Positions 56,741 to 64,000 are shown, counted from the stretch's first letter. The stretch: DNA of 64,000 nucleotides from Mesorhizobium sp. (GCA_027492275.1 JAPUFC010000003.1:1-64000), one strand, 5' to 3'. The notes: a model not told the origin generated them from the letters alone. Numbers and translations are program-made.

Positions 56741-57748
56741 ATGAAGCTTATCGTCAGGATGGCTGCGGTCAGTCTCGCGTTTCTGGGACTGGCGCCGACG
56801 CAATCATTCGCCGAAGTCAGCGAAGTTCGCATCATGCATACTTATGCGCTTCCGTCGATGTCGCATTATGTCGTGCAGGATCTGGCCCTCATCCAAAAGC
56901 ACGCCAAGGCGCTCGGGCTGGGTGACATCGCCGTCAAAATTGAACGCGTCGTAAGCGGGCAGATCGCCAACGACGTCCTTCTCTCCGGAAATACCGACAT
57001 TATCGGCAGCTCGATGGGGCCGCTCCTGACGCTGTGGGACAAGACGACAGGCGCCCAGAAAGTGCGGGGAATGCTCGGGCTCGCCGTCTTCTCCTGCGAT
57101 CTGATGACGGTTGATCCGAAGATCAATTCGCTGAGCGACTACGGGCCCGACGACCGCATCGCCATGGCCAATGTGAAGACGTCGACGCAGGCGATCATCC
57201 TGCAGATGGAGGCGGCCAAGAAATATGGCTGGGAGGAACGGTTCCGCTACGATCCGCTCATGGTCGCGATGTCGGGCGCGGATGCGGCCGCGGCGCTGGT
57301 ATCGGGCAAGTTCGAGGTGAAATCCGACATGAACACGGTTCCATTCACCTATATCGAGGCACAGGCCGGCGCGCGGGCGATCTTCAAGAGCAAGGATTTC
57401 TTCGGCCGCATGATCTCGGCCACGCTCATCTACACGACGGAGGACTTCAAGGCCAAGAATCCGACGGTCTATCGCGCCGTCGTCGACGCCTATGAGGAAG
57501 CGGGCGAATACATCAAGGCCAACCGGCGGGAAGCCGCCGAAATATACAACCGTCACGAGCCGCAGAAGCAGGGGGTGGAGTTCGTCGAGCAGCTACTGGA
57601 CCAGAAGGAAGCGTTCCAGTTCAGCTCGACGCCAGCAGGATTCGAGGAGATCGCGGACTACATGCACAAGAGCGGCCTGCTGCGCAACAGGCTGGACTCC
57701 TGGAAGGACGCGTTCTTCGACAATGTATGGGACAAGGACGGCAACTGA
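56741..57748 (+). CDS. Orphan ABC transporter substrate-binding protein (SsuA/TauA/NMT1-like)
   Basis: The 335-residue protein has a signal peptide (about 1-24, cleavage after SFA) and the type II periplasmic fold of the NrtA/SsuA/TauA family: VRIMHTYALPSMSHYVVQDLALIQKHAK, VLLSGNTDIIGSSMGPLLTLWDK and FGRMISATLIYTTEDF. Family ligands are sulfonates, thiamine precursors, nitrate or aromatic acids. No permease or ATPase gene is present in this window near it, so it is an orphan or serves a transporter elsewhere. The partner SnoaL-like gene hints at an aromatic or polyketide-type compound. A very strong terminator follows. Confidence 0.85.
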   Translation: MKLIVRMAAVSLAFLGLAPTQSFAEVSEVRIMHTYALPSMSHYVVQDLALIQKHAKALGLGDIAVKIERVVSGQIANDVLLSGNTDIIGSSMGPLLTLWDKTTGAQKVRGMLGLAVFSCDLMTVDPKINSLSDYGPDDRIAMANVKTSTQAIILQMEAAKKYGWEERFRYDPLMVAMSGADAAAALVSGKFEVKSDMNTVPFTYIEAQAGARAIFKSKDFFGRMISATLIYTTEDFKAKNPTVYRAVVDAYEEAGEYIKANRREAAEIYNRHEPQKQGVEFVEQLLDQKEAFQFSSTPAGFEEIADYMHKSGLLRNRLDSWKDAFFDNVWDKDGN

Positions 57749-57826
57749 CTTTTGCACGCGCGGAATCCAATTCCGCCAACGGGGCCCATCGCGGATCTAT
57801 ACGGTCGCCCGAGGCCGGGTTCACAG

Positions 57827-57865
57827 AAAAAGGCCGCGCCGGCTTTTGCCGGCGCGGCCTTTTTT
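57827..57865. terminator. Very strong bidirectional terminator
   Basis: A perfect seventeen-base-pair stem, AAAAAGGCCGCGCCGGC pairing with GCCGGCGCGGCCTTTTT around TTTT, lies between the binding-protein gene and the convergent rpoH gene and carries T runs in both directions. Confidence 0.93.
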
Positions 57866-57919
57866 CGAAGACTGCCAAAACGCGTCGCGATCTTCAGATT
57901 CTCTTCCGGCGCTTCATGC

Positions 57920-58828
57920 TCAGGCCGGCTGCGCCTCGATCGTGCGAAGCGCCTGCGCCTGCCGCTTGGCGGCGGCCTTGACCGCGTCCTGCACCTTCTC
58001 GAAGGCGCGGACCTCGATCTGGCGCACGCGCTCGCGGCTGATGTCGAACTCGCCCGACAGCTCCTCCAGCGTCAGCGGCTCGTCCGACAGGCGGCGCGCC
58101 TCGAAGATGCGCCGCTCGCGGTCGTTGAGCACCGACAGGGCGCCGGCCAGCATGCCGCGACGGTTGTCGAGCTCGTCCTGCTCGATCAGCATGGTCTCGG
58201 CATTGTCATGGTCGTCGACCAGCCAGTCCTGCCACTCGCCCGACTCGCCTTCCGTGGCGCGGATCGGCGCGTTGAGCGAGGCGTCGCCCGAGAGGCGCCG
58301 GTTCATCGACACGACCTCCTCTTCCGAGACGTTGAGGCGCGTGGCGATCTCCGAGACCTGATCGGGACGCAGGTCGCCGTCGTCCAGCGCCTGGATGCGG
58401 CCCTTGACCTTGCGCAGGTTGAAGAACAGCCGCTTCTGGTTGGCCGTCGTGCCCATCTTCACCAGGCTCCACGAGCGCAGGATGTATTCCTGGATCGAGG
58501 CCTTGATCCACCACATGGCATAGGTGGCCAGCCGGAAGCCGCGCTCCGGCTCGAACTTCTTCACGGCCTGCATGAGGCCGACATTGCCTTCCGAGATGAC
58601 TTCGCCGATCGGCAGGCCATAGCCGCGATAGCCCATCGCGATCTTGGCGACGAGACGCAGATGGCTGGTGACGAGGCGGTGGGCCGCTTCCGTGTCGCCG
58701 TGCTCGTTGTACCGCTTGGCGAGCATGTACTCTTCCTGCGGCTGCAGCATGGGGAAGCGGCGGATTTCCTCCAGATAGCGGGACAGGCCGCCTTCTCCGG
58801 AAACTATGCTGGGCAGTGACTGGGCCAT
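57920..58828 (-). CDS. rpoH: RNA polymerase heat-shock sigma factor RpoH
   Basis: The 302-residue sigma-32 has region 2.1-2.4 with EYMLAKRYNEHGDTEAAHRLVTSHLRLVAKIA and YAMWWIKASIQEYILRSWSLVK. The RpoH box GTTANQKRLFFNLRKVKG distinguishes it from RpoD. Region 4 contains LTLEELSGEFDISRERVRQIE. It drives heat-shock and envelope-stress genes. GAGGAG lies before ATG 58828; the 24 further residues open upstream are not family-like. Rhizobia often have two or more rpoH copies; this resembles the RpoH1 type, but I cannot separate the two from sequence alone. Confidence 0.95.
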   Translation of the reverse strand: MAQSLPSIVSGEGGLSRYLEEIRRFPMLQPQEEYMLAKRYNEHGDTEAAHRLVTSHLRLVAKIAMGYRGYGLPIGEVISEGNVGLMQAVKKFEPERGFRLATYAMWWIKASIQEYILRSWSLVKMGTTANQKRLFFNLRKVKGRIQALDDGDLRPDQVSEIATRLNVSEEEVVSMNRRLSGDASLNAPIRATEGESGEWQDWLVDDHDNAETMLIEQDELDNRRGMLAGALSVLNDRERRIFEARRLSDEPLTLEELSGEFDISRERVRQIEVRAFEKVQDAVKAAAKRQAQALRTIEAQPA

Positions 58829-59014
58829 AAAGCGCCCTCCTCTCTCTCCGATGTGCCCCCTGATCAAGGCGGGCATGAGGCGAGGGGCCGCAAAGCGCAC
58901 CCCGCGCGAACCCTCATATATAGGAACAAAACAGGAAAAGACAGCTTTTGTTCGCGCCTGAACGGTGTGTCACGTCGAAGTGAACAAAGCCAGTCAGTCT
59001 ATTTGAGCGAAGGT

Positions 59015-60082
59015 TCAATGATTCCGAAGGGCTTCGGCCAGGGCCTGGAAATCGGCGGGCGGCTCGGTCTCGAAGCGCATCGCGACGCCGGTGGCGGGGT
59101 GCGGGAAGGCGAGGAGGCGGGCGTGCAGCGCCTGCCTGGGAAAGGCGAGGGCGAGGCTTCTCGCCGGCTCGGGCAGCCGGTTGGCGCGGCTTTTGAAGCC
59201 CGCGCCATAGTCGGCGTCGCCGATCAGCGGGTGGCCGGTATGGGCCATGTGGACGCGGATCTGGTGCGTGCGGCCGGTCTCCAGCCGGCATTCGACAAGC
59301 GAGGCCAGGGGCGAGGCCAGGGGCGAGGCGGGGGCCGGCTCGCCGAAGCGCTCCAGTACCTCGTAGCGCGTCGCCGCGTGGCGCGCGTCGCTCCGGCCGG
59401 CCGGCACAACGGCGCGCCGCACGCGGTCGGCGGCGCGGCCGAGCGGGGCCTCGATCCTGCCCTGGCCGCGGTCCGGCGCCCCCCAGACCAGCGCCCAATA
59501 GGCGCGCTCCAGCCCGCCCGAGCGGCCGTGGTCGGCGAAAATACCGGCCAGCGCCTGGTGGGCGCGGTCGCTCTTGGCGACGACCATGACGCCGCTGGTG
59601 TCCTTGTCGAGGCGATGCACGATGCCCGGCCGCCGCACGCCGCCGATCCCCGACAGGCTGTCGCCGCAATGGTGGATCAAGGCGTTGACCAGCGTTCCGG
59701 TCCAGTTGCCCGCGCCCGGATGGACGACCAGGCCGGCCGGCTTGTCGACGACGATCAGGTCGGCATCCTCGAACAGGATGGCGAGCGGAATGTCCTCGCC
59801 CTGCGGTTCGGCCGGCTCGGGGGCGGACGGGGCGACTTCCACGGCCTGGCCGGCGACGAGCTTCGTGCTGGGCGATGCCTTCGCGCCATCGACAGTCACG
59901 GCGCCCTGCCTGATGAGCGCCTGCACGCGGCTGCGCGACAGTGCGGGGCCCATCGCTTCAGCAAGCCATTGATCGAGGCGGCGTCCGCCTGCCTCCGGCG
60001 CGACTGCCAGCACTATCAATCCGGCACCGCCTCCGCTATCAGCGTCGTCCACATGCGTCGAAAGAGGATCGCCGTCGCCCAT
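59015..60082 (-). CDS. RluA-family 23S rRNA pseudouridine synthase
   Basis: The 355-residue enzyme has an N-terminal S4 RNA-binding domain (about 30-75, RRLDQWLAEAMGPALSRSRVQALIRQGAVTV) and the RluA catalytic domain with Asp in RPGIVHRLDKDTSGVMVVAKS and the RTHQIRVHMAHTGHPLIGDADYG signature. The S4 domain and length fit RluD or RluC (23S rRNA helix 69 or other uridines). A tandem 12-base repeat gives the peptide ASPLASPLASL in the middle (about 59301-59324). The likely start ATG 60082 shares bases with the ATG of the gene on the other strand. Confidence 0.9.
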   Translation of the reverse strand: MGDGDPLSTHVDDADSGGGAGLIVLAVAPEAGGRRLDQWLAEAMGPALSRSRVQALIRQGAVTVDGAKASPSTKLVAGQAVEVAPSAPEPAEPQGEDIPLAILFEDADLIVVDKPAGLVVHPGAGNWTGTLVNALIHHCGDSLSGIGGVRRPGIVHRLDKDTSGVMVVAKSDRAHQALAGIFADHGRSGGLERAYWALVWGAPDRGQGRIEAPLGRAADRVRRAVVPAGRSDARHAATRYEVLERFGEPAPASPLASPLASLVECRLETGRTHQIRVHMAHTGHPLIGDADYGAGFKSRANRLPEPARSLALAFPRQALHARLLAFPHPATGVAMRFETEPPADFQALAEALRNH

Positions 60083-60464
60083 GACCCGGCCCCATGCCGC
60101 AGAAGAAGAGGACAAGCCGCTCGATCCGGCGGTCGAGAAGGTGCGGCGCAGGCTGGTGCGCTTCGTCGCCATCAATCTCGGCATCCTGCTTGCCGCCCTT
60201 ATGGTGGTGGTCGGCGCGCTTGTCTACAAGAACCGCGACGCGCCGGCGCCCGTGGTGACGGCCGGGACCGATCTCCCCATTCCAGGCGAGACGCTGCTGG
60301 AGGGCACGATCGCGCTGCCGGCCGGGTCGCGCGTCGTGTCGCAGTCGCTGTCGGGCGGACGGCTGTCGCTGCATGTCGAATTCGCCGGCGGCGGCGGGGC
60401 AATCTTCCTCTACGACCTTGCCGGACGGCGCATGGCCGGCCGCTTCCCGATCGTTCCGGAGTAG
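60081..60464 (+). CDS. DUF6476-type single-pass membrane protein
   Basis: The 127-residue protein has a charged cytoplasmic N-terminus (MTRPHAAEEEDKPLDPAVEKVRRRLVRF). One membrane helix (about 29-50) and a short periplasmic domain follow, with LPAGSRVVSQSLSGGRLSLHVEFAGGGGAIFLYDLAGRRMAGRF, which looks like beta strands. I believe this is the DUF6476 family of Rhizobiales; function unknown. Its ATG at 60081 overlaps the ATG of the opposite RluA-type gene at 60082 inside CATG, an unusual divergent arrangement. Confidence 0.77.
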   Translation: MTRPHAAEEEDKPLDPAVEKVRRRLVRFVAINLGILLAALMVVVGALVYKNRDAPAPVVTAGTDLPIPGETLLEGTIALPAGSRVVSQSLSGGRLSLHVEFAGGGGAIFLYDLAGRRMAGRFPIVPE

Positions 60465-60586
60465 GCCGCAGGCGGGCCGGAACCCCGTCTTTCCGGCCGC
60501 GCACCCTGCCTCCGCCCGATTTTTCGGGATCACGCCGCGGGCGGTTGCTTTTTGCAAAACGGCGGCCTATATCGCGGCTCTGGCTC

Positions 60587-60661
60587 GCGCCCATCGTCTA
60601 GCGGTCAGGACGGCGCCCTCTCACGGCGCAAACCGGGGTTCGATTCCCCGTGGGCGTACCA
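60587..60661 (+). tRNA. tRNA-Glu(CTC)
   Basis: The 75-base sequence folds as a complete cloverleaf. The acceptor is GCGCCCA with TGGGCGT (first pair G-T), the D arm GTC/GAC, the anticodon stem GCGCC/GGCGC around the loop CTCTCAC with anticodon CTC, the T arm CGGGG/CCCCG around TTCGATT, and CCA is encoded. It decodes GAG as glutamate. tRNA 3' ends are common integration sites, and the sequence changes character right after it. Confidence 0.97.
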
Positions 60662-60705
60662 ATCCTTCCAAAAAGCGATGTGATTTCAGAGGCTTGCAAG
60701 GGTCG

Positions 60706-60735
60706 ATGTCCAACCTTATAAGCTAGGTTGGACAT
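60706..60735. terminator. Perfect inverted repeat just downstream of tRNA-Glu
   Basis: ATGTCCAACCT and AGGTTGGACAT are perfect 11-base complements separated by eight bases, ending TTCTTGTTC. It can act as terminator of the tRNA transcript. It lies 45 bases past the tRNA, at the junction with the island-like segment, so a role as a recombination-site feature is also possible. Confidence 0.5.
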
Positions 60736-60741
60736 TCTTGT

Positions 60742-60969
60742 TCATGATTCGGCTGGCGGTATCGGCTCGGACGGCGGTAATCCATCACTGACATATTGCA
60801 GGGCTGTTTGCCGGAGATGGGCGGGAATGGGCCACTTGCATACCGCTGCTAATAGGTGCGAGCGCGGATCGTGGACATTTACTGATGCCAACGCCAAACA
60901 CCCGAACCTGTTCGATATGCCGTCCTCGGTCCTACCGCCCTTCTACATCCGGTGCGAGTTCGACCGCAT
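60742..60969 (-). pseudogene. Broken small gene downstream of the ImmA/IrrE remnant
   Basis: From ATG 60969 the frame reads MRSNSHRM, then a TAG stop at codon 9, then stays open for 66 codons to a TGA at 60742. The second part (GCLALASVNVHDPRSHLLAA, then PAHLRQTALQYVSDGLPPSE) looks like real protein: it has balanced composition and a Pro-rich end. A nonsense change in a gene of about 75 residues following immA in the same operon explains this best. I recognise no family. Confidence 0.45.
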
Positions 60970-60981
60970 CGTTGATACCGA

Positions 60982-61286
60982 TCAAACTCGGCGATAAGAG
61001 AGCAGCTTGTCGATGCCGGTCTTGTTGCGCCGTATGCGCAACAGTGTGGCGCTAACCCAGAACGCAGGGCTAGAGCCGTATCGCTCATTCCTGCCGGATC
61101 GCCTCAAGCAGGGCGTCGCGAGGAAGAAGCAGCGCGCCGGCGAGGCAGTCCGCTTCCTCTTCTTGAACTTCGTTGTACTCATTCATCATCATGTGCCCGT
61201 CCGGCGTGTGAAGGACATGTGCAGGTTCGTATTCAAGGATGATGCGCAAAGCACTGGTGCTTGGGGACAGTCAGCAGTCTTTCCGC
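60982..61286 (-). pseudogene. Frameshifted ImmA/IrrE-family metallopeptidase remnant
   Basis: Three frames together spell the C-terminal half of an ImmA/IrrE (DUF955) peptidase. HQCFAH at about 61242-61259 replaces the HExxH zinc motif. After a shift, IILEYEPAHVLHTPDG and EVQEEEADCLAGALLLPRDALLEAIRQ follow, including the third-ligand EExAD region. After a TGA at 61085 and another shift, VSATLLRIRRNKTGIDKLLSYRR gives the usual C-terminus. Two frameshifts and a damaged active site make it non-functional. Such genes usually sit with an XRE repressor in mobile elements; no intact repressor is seen here. Confidence 0.75.
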
Positions 61287-61429
61287 CTTTCAGAATGCTG
61301 CCTTTATAGCCGCCCTTCTGGAGCGATCCGCAACGCGCAACTCCGTCCCCGATCCCAAAACAATTGATTCGTTGGACTGAAACCAAGGCCGACCAGTGGA
61401 CCGACTATGCTGTTGCGGTGCCTGGCAAG

Positions 61430-63778
61430 CTACTGATCTACATCGTCGAAGATCGAGCGATTCGCGGCTGGTGGTTGGCTCGAACTCGATTGCCGTCGCT
61501 GCGTCACGATATGCGTCCAGTCGCTATCGTCTTCGGACTCCTCATCCCGCTCGCGCTTGCGGTCTTCAATCGACTCAACCGAACGCTTGACGCTTTCCCG
61601 AACGTCATAAACGAGCATTTCGGCGTGCTCATCGATTCCAATCGCCTCGACGCGGTCGATTACTGCCAACAGCTTCTTGAAGTGACTGTCCGGCTCTTCG
61701 TCGAGATCGGCATCAGCGGCAATTTCTTCGATCCGCTCTTTAAGTGCAGGCAGCATCTTGGTCCGCAGCGCCAACCCCAACTTAACCAGACGAAGCGGCG
61801 GAACTAGCGCTAGCAGTTCGGGATCGTCAAAGAACGATGCGTCGAAATCATCTAGGACCGCGCGCTCGAGCGCATCTGCTGCCTCGAGTCGAATATCTTC
61901 ATCGAGCATTCCCATCGCATATGCACGCGCGAACATCGCGAGCTGAGGGTCATTGGACGCCAGGTCGGTCGTCCAGCAAAAGCGTTTCAGGATGGCGGGG
62001 AATTGCCGCATCACCTTGCTGAAGACCGCGCCGCTGGCGCGATAAGCAAGGAATTGGAACAACATCCAGTTGCGGTGCCGTTCGTCGGGCGTCCGGCCAA
62101 GCCGGTCGACGAGCGCGTCGTCAAGGGCGGCAGGGATCACGAGCGCGTCCCGGATGAGCGGGGATTCCTCGCAGGTAAAACTACTCAGGATGGTGTCGAC
62201 GGTGGCGCCGCGGATTAGGGCGGCCATCATATGTGGCTTCTGACGCAAGATCTCGGTCAACGCGTCTGAAATTGTTGGGTGAGAGAACGTCCATTTTGCG
62301 CCAGAAAGTTTCAGGAACGAGCCTTTGAGTTCACCAAAACAGTCCTGAATTCTTGTGAGGCTGAACCCAGTCAGTTCGGCCACCGCCCGTGCGGCGGAGG
62401 AATCATGATCGGCAGCATCGAAGCCAGCCTGATGCACATAGATAAGGATGAGGGCTGCTTGGAGTTGCGCGTCCAGCGCGTTGATGGTGTCGATCAGATG
62501 CTCACGCGGTTCTTTCATGAACCGGACCAGCGATTCCTCACGCGGCACCAAACCCTTGGTAAAACTTGGGTCGCCTAGGCGCTCGGCGATCCCTGGCAGG
62601 AAATCACGAACCGCGGCAACGGCGATGAGGTGCGGTTTGACGCTCGTCCGCCAGCTTTGGCTTTGACCGCCGAAATTGATGTGGTTGTAGAGGATCTGTG
62701 ACTTTTCCTCGCTGGTCAGATCGCCGACATCGACCACCGCACTGCCATTGGAGAACTGCGGCAGGTTACGCTGGCCGAGACGGAGGCGCGCGGCTTCGTA
62801 GATGTGCTTTCGCGACGTCAGCAGAAAGCGGTTGCCATGCGCGATCGCCGCGCGAAGCTTGGCGAATGCCGACATCCAATCCTGAACATAGTCATTACGC
62901 AGGACGTTCGGGCCGAAGGCATCGTCGATCCAGAAGAACCGTCCAGGATCGTTCGGATTCCAGCCCGCCTCGAAATCGCGTGGGCTTGTCAGGGCGAGCA
63001 CGGTGCTATCCGGATTTTCGGACGCGATCGTGGAGATGATCGCCCCGATCGCGGACTTGCCGCTTGAGGGATTGCCGAGCAGCAGGACAACACCATGTTC
63101 GGCAATCGCATGGACCGCGTCACGATGCGCTCGGGTCGGCACATAGGTGCGTAGTTTGGGGATCCAGCTGTCGAGCAGCGCGCGGCTCTGTTCGGTCAGA
63201 CGCTCGTCGATGATGGCGGTGAGATCCCCCAAGCCGTAGACTTGCGGGACGAGCGCGCGCAGCCGGGCACTGCTGCGGATGGTGCGGATGATATATTGCC
63301 TGCCGAGAATGTGTGGTTTGCGGACACCGAGCGAGCGAAGGCGTACGCGGATTTCGGCTGCCACCGGGGCATCGACGGTCATGTTCGTCATGAACGCGTA
63401 GGTGTCGGCCAGCCCAGCTTTCACCAGCTCTTCGACATGCGCGATCTCAGGGGTTAGATCGCTCGGTCGAAGCGATTTCGCAGCGTCCGATGTGTGTTTG
63501 CATTGCACGGTACCTACCGGCGTGGTGCCGGTTTGGCCGCGAACGAGAAAGACCGCGTCCTGCCCGCCGTCCTGCGCCTCGCGATAAATCTCGACGGGCT
63601 GGCGCAGAACCACCTCACAAACCTGCGAGCACAAATCCTGAAACGCCCGCCAGCCGATCGTATGCAGCGCGAGGTCAGACCATGGTCCGGCGGCCACCCG
63701 CACCCGGCGTTCGCGCTCCGGCTCTGCGCCGGTTATCAGTTGCTCCCAATGCTGCATGGGCAGTCCAGCTTTGTGCAT
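61430..63778 (-). CDS. Mrr-like nuclease / nSTAND3 NTPase fusion, candidate antiviral STAND protein
   Basis: The 782-residue protein has three parts. Residues about 40-170 are a PD-(D/E)xK endonuclease-type domain: WRAFQDLCSQVCE, GGQDAVF (Asp74) and VQCKH (Gln92-x-Lys94), the Mrr arrangement. Residues about 205-400 are a P-loop NTPase with Walker A GNPSSGKS (235-242), Walker B FFWIDDAFG (Asp285-Asp286) and RFLLTSRKHIY (318-328), matching the novel STAND NTPase 3 type. The rest (about 400-782) is helical and ends in an acidic segment and a Ser/Gln/Pro tail; it is the likely sensor. STAND proteins with nuclease ends act in phage defence by cutting DNA on detection of phage proteins. ATG 63778 begins two bases after the stop of the upstream gene. 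GC content is lower than in the core genes. Confidence 0.85.
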   Translation of the reverse strand: MHKAGLPMQHWEQLITGAEPERERRVRVAAGPWSDLALHTIGWRAFQDLCSQVCEVVLRQPVEIYREAQDGGQDAVFLVRGQTGTTPVGTVQCKHTSDAAKSLRPSDLTPEIAHVEELVKAGLADTYAFMTNMTVDAPVAAEIRVRLRSLGVRKPHILGRQYIIRTIRSSARLRALVPQVYGLGDLTAIIDERLTEQSRALLDSWIPKLRTYVPTRAHRDAVHAIAEHGVVLLLGNPSSGKSAIGAIISTIASENPDSTVLALTSPRDFEAGWNPNDPGRFFWIDDAFGPNVLRNDYVQDWMSAFAKLRAAIAHGNRFLLTSRKHIYEAARLRLGQRNLPQFSNGSAVVDVGDLTSEEKSQILYNHINFGGQSQSWRTSVKPHLIAVAAVRDFLPGIAERLGDPSFTKGLVPREESLVRFMKEPREHLIDTINALDAQLQAALILIYVHQAGFDAADHDSSAARAVAELTGFSLTRIQDCFGELKGSFLKLSGAKWTFSHPTISDALTEILRQKPHMMAALIRGATVDTILSSFTCEESPLIRDALVIPAALDDALVDRLGRTPDERHRNWMLFQFLAYRASGAVFSKVMRQFPAILKRFCWTTDLASNDPQLAMFARAYAMGMLDEDIRLEAADALERAVLDDFDASFFDDPELLALVPPLRLVKLGLALRTKMLPALKERIEEIAADADLDEEPDSHFKKLLAVIDRVEAIGIDEHAEMLVYDVRESVKRSVESIEDRKRERDEESEDDSDWTHIVTQRRQSSSSQPPAANRSIFDDVDQ

Positions 63779-63780
63779 GA

Positions 63781-64000
63781 TCAAAGAACTGTGATTCGCG
63801 GCTTCGCCTTGCCAACGAGCCGTATATCATCCACTGTGCCATACGCGCCGTTCCATTCGCGCAGTATCGCCCCGACCTTTTCGATATAGAGAAGGCCATC
63901 TGGCAGCGGCCCGAAGGGCTCGAGTTCTGCGCCGTCACAGATATCGACTAGAAATTGTTGCAGCTTCTCCCGCAGCTCTGAATCGCCACTCACGCGCATA
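63781..64000 (-). CDS. Small protein directly upstream of the nuclease-STAND gene, partial
   Basis: The frame is open to the right edge. At least 72 residues are visible from ATG 63999 (SELREKLQQFLVDICDGAELE, PFGPLPDGLLYIEKVGAILREWNGAYG, ending RLVGKAKPRITVL), but the true start may lie beyond the window. It ends two bases before the ATG of the STAND gene, so the two are surely co-translated. The sequence is mixed alpha/beta with no motif I recognise. A cofactor, sensor or immunity partner of the STAND protein are all possible. Confidence 0.55.
   Translation of the reverse strand, partial: MRVSGDSELREKLQQFLVDICDGAELEPFGPLPDGLLYIEKVGAILREWNGAYGTVDDIRLVGKAKPRITVL

Noticed and set aside
61007-61309. 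A 100-codon plus-strand frame downstream of tRNA-Glu, and another at 60728-60997
   Set aside because: Both lie opposite recognisable minus-strand remnants (ImmA/IrrE and the small broken gene) and have no protein-like pattern of their own.
60662-64000. attR-type repeat of the tRNA 3' end and an integrase
   Set aside because: No second copy of the tRNA 3' sequence or tyrosine-recombinase motif was found inside the window; they may lie further right.

Overview
The window is a GC-rich, gene-dense chromosomal segment of an alphaproteobacterium. Almost every protein family here is typical of Hyphomicrobiales (rhizobia and relatives), and the mix fits Phyllobacteriaceae (Mesorhizobium, Aquamicrobium or Nitratireductor type). 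Examples are the livHMGF-DUF6867-livK transport operon, the envC-like/ctpA/deacetylase/rppH run, RlmH-RsfS, GapR-like DUF2312, TrcR (DUF1013), paired DUF465 proteins, a DUF1127 protein, RpoH with a QKxLFFxLR box, and DUF6476. The species is not determined; this placement rests on recognised families, not on a search.

Layout. 1-8.7 kb: the end of a proline-rich membrane protein, purA, two carrier-type transporters, ridA and a full-length pyruvate carboxylase. 8.8-14.6 kb: a complete branched-chain amino-acid ABC importer operon on the minus strand, with twin palindromes upstream. 14.9-18.8 kb: a trans-4-hydroxy-L-proline degradation cluster (epimerase, FAD dehydrogenase, pyrroline-hydroxy-carboxylate deaminase) with a divergent GntR regulator and a perfect palindromic operator. 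19-24.5 kb: DoxX, mmsA with a divergent LysR regulator, and dadA-alr for D-/L-alanine. 24.6-30.2 kb: RNA 5'-end processing, envelope remodelling and ribosome genes (rppH, polysaccharide deacetylase, ctpA, envC-like, rlmH, rsfS). 30.5-42.6 kb: a MscS channel, small conserved alphaproteobacterial proteins, pyk, rpmJ, purEK, regulators and a DUF1127 protein. 42.6-48.9 kb: a large secreted esterase-like protein, an ArsR/SRPBCC pair, trcR, a WYL regulator and TerC. 49-55.4 kb: prpE, gap, tkt and zapA. 55.4-57.8 kb: an AT-richer insert with an orphan periplasmic binding protein and a SnoaL-like protein. 57.9-60.7 kb: rpoH, an RluA-type pseudouridine synthase, a small membrane protein and tRNA-Glu(CTC).

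Right edge, 60.7-64 kb. Immediately after tRNA-Glu the character changes. Base composition drops and two broken small genes appear, one of them an ImmA/IrrE remnant. They are followed by a 782-residue protein that joins an Mrr-like PD-(D/E)xK nuclease domain to an nSTAND3-type P-loop NTPase, with a second small protein directly upstream that runs off the window. This looks like the edge of a genomic island with a STAND-type defence module and is the most interesting part of the window. No integrase, insertion sequence, rRNA or CRISPR array was seen.

The metabolic genes fit amino-acid-based growth: import through Liv, hydroxyproline and D-alanine degradation, propionate/valine intermediates through mmsA and prpE, and anaplerosis through pyc. 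The glycolytic and pentose-phosphate genes gap, tkt and pyk lie in separate transcription units.
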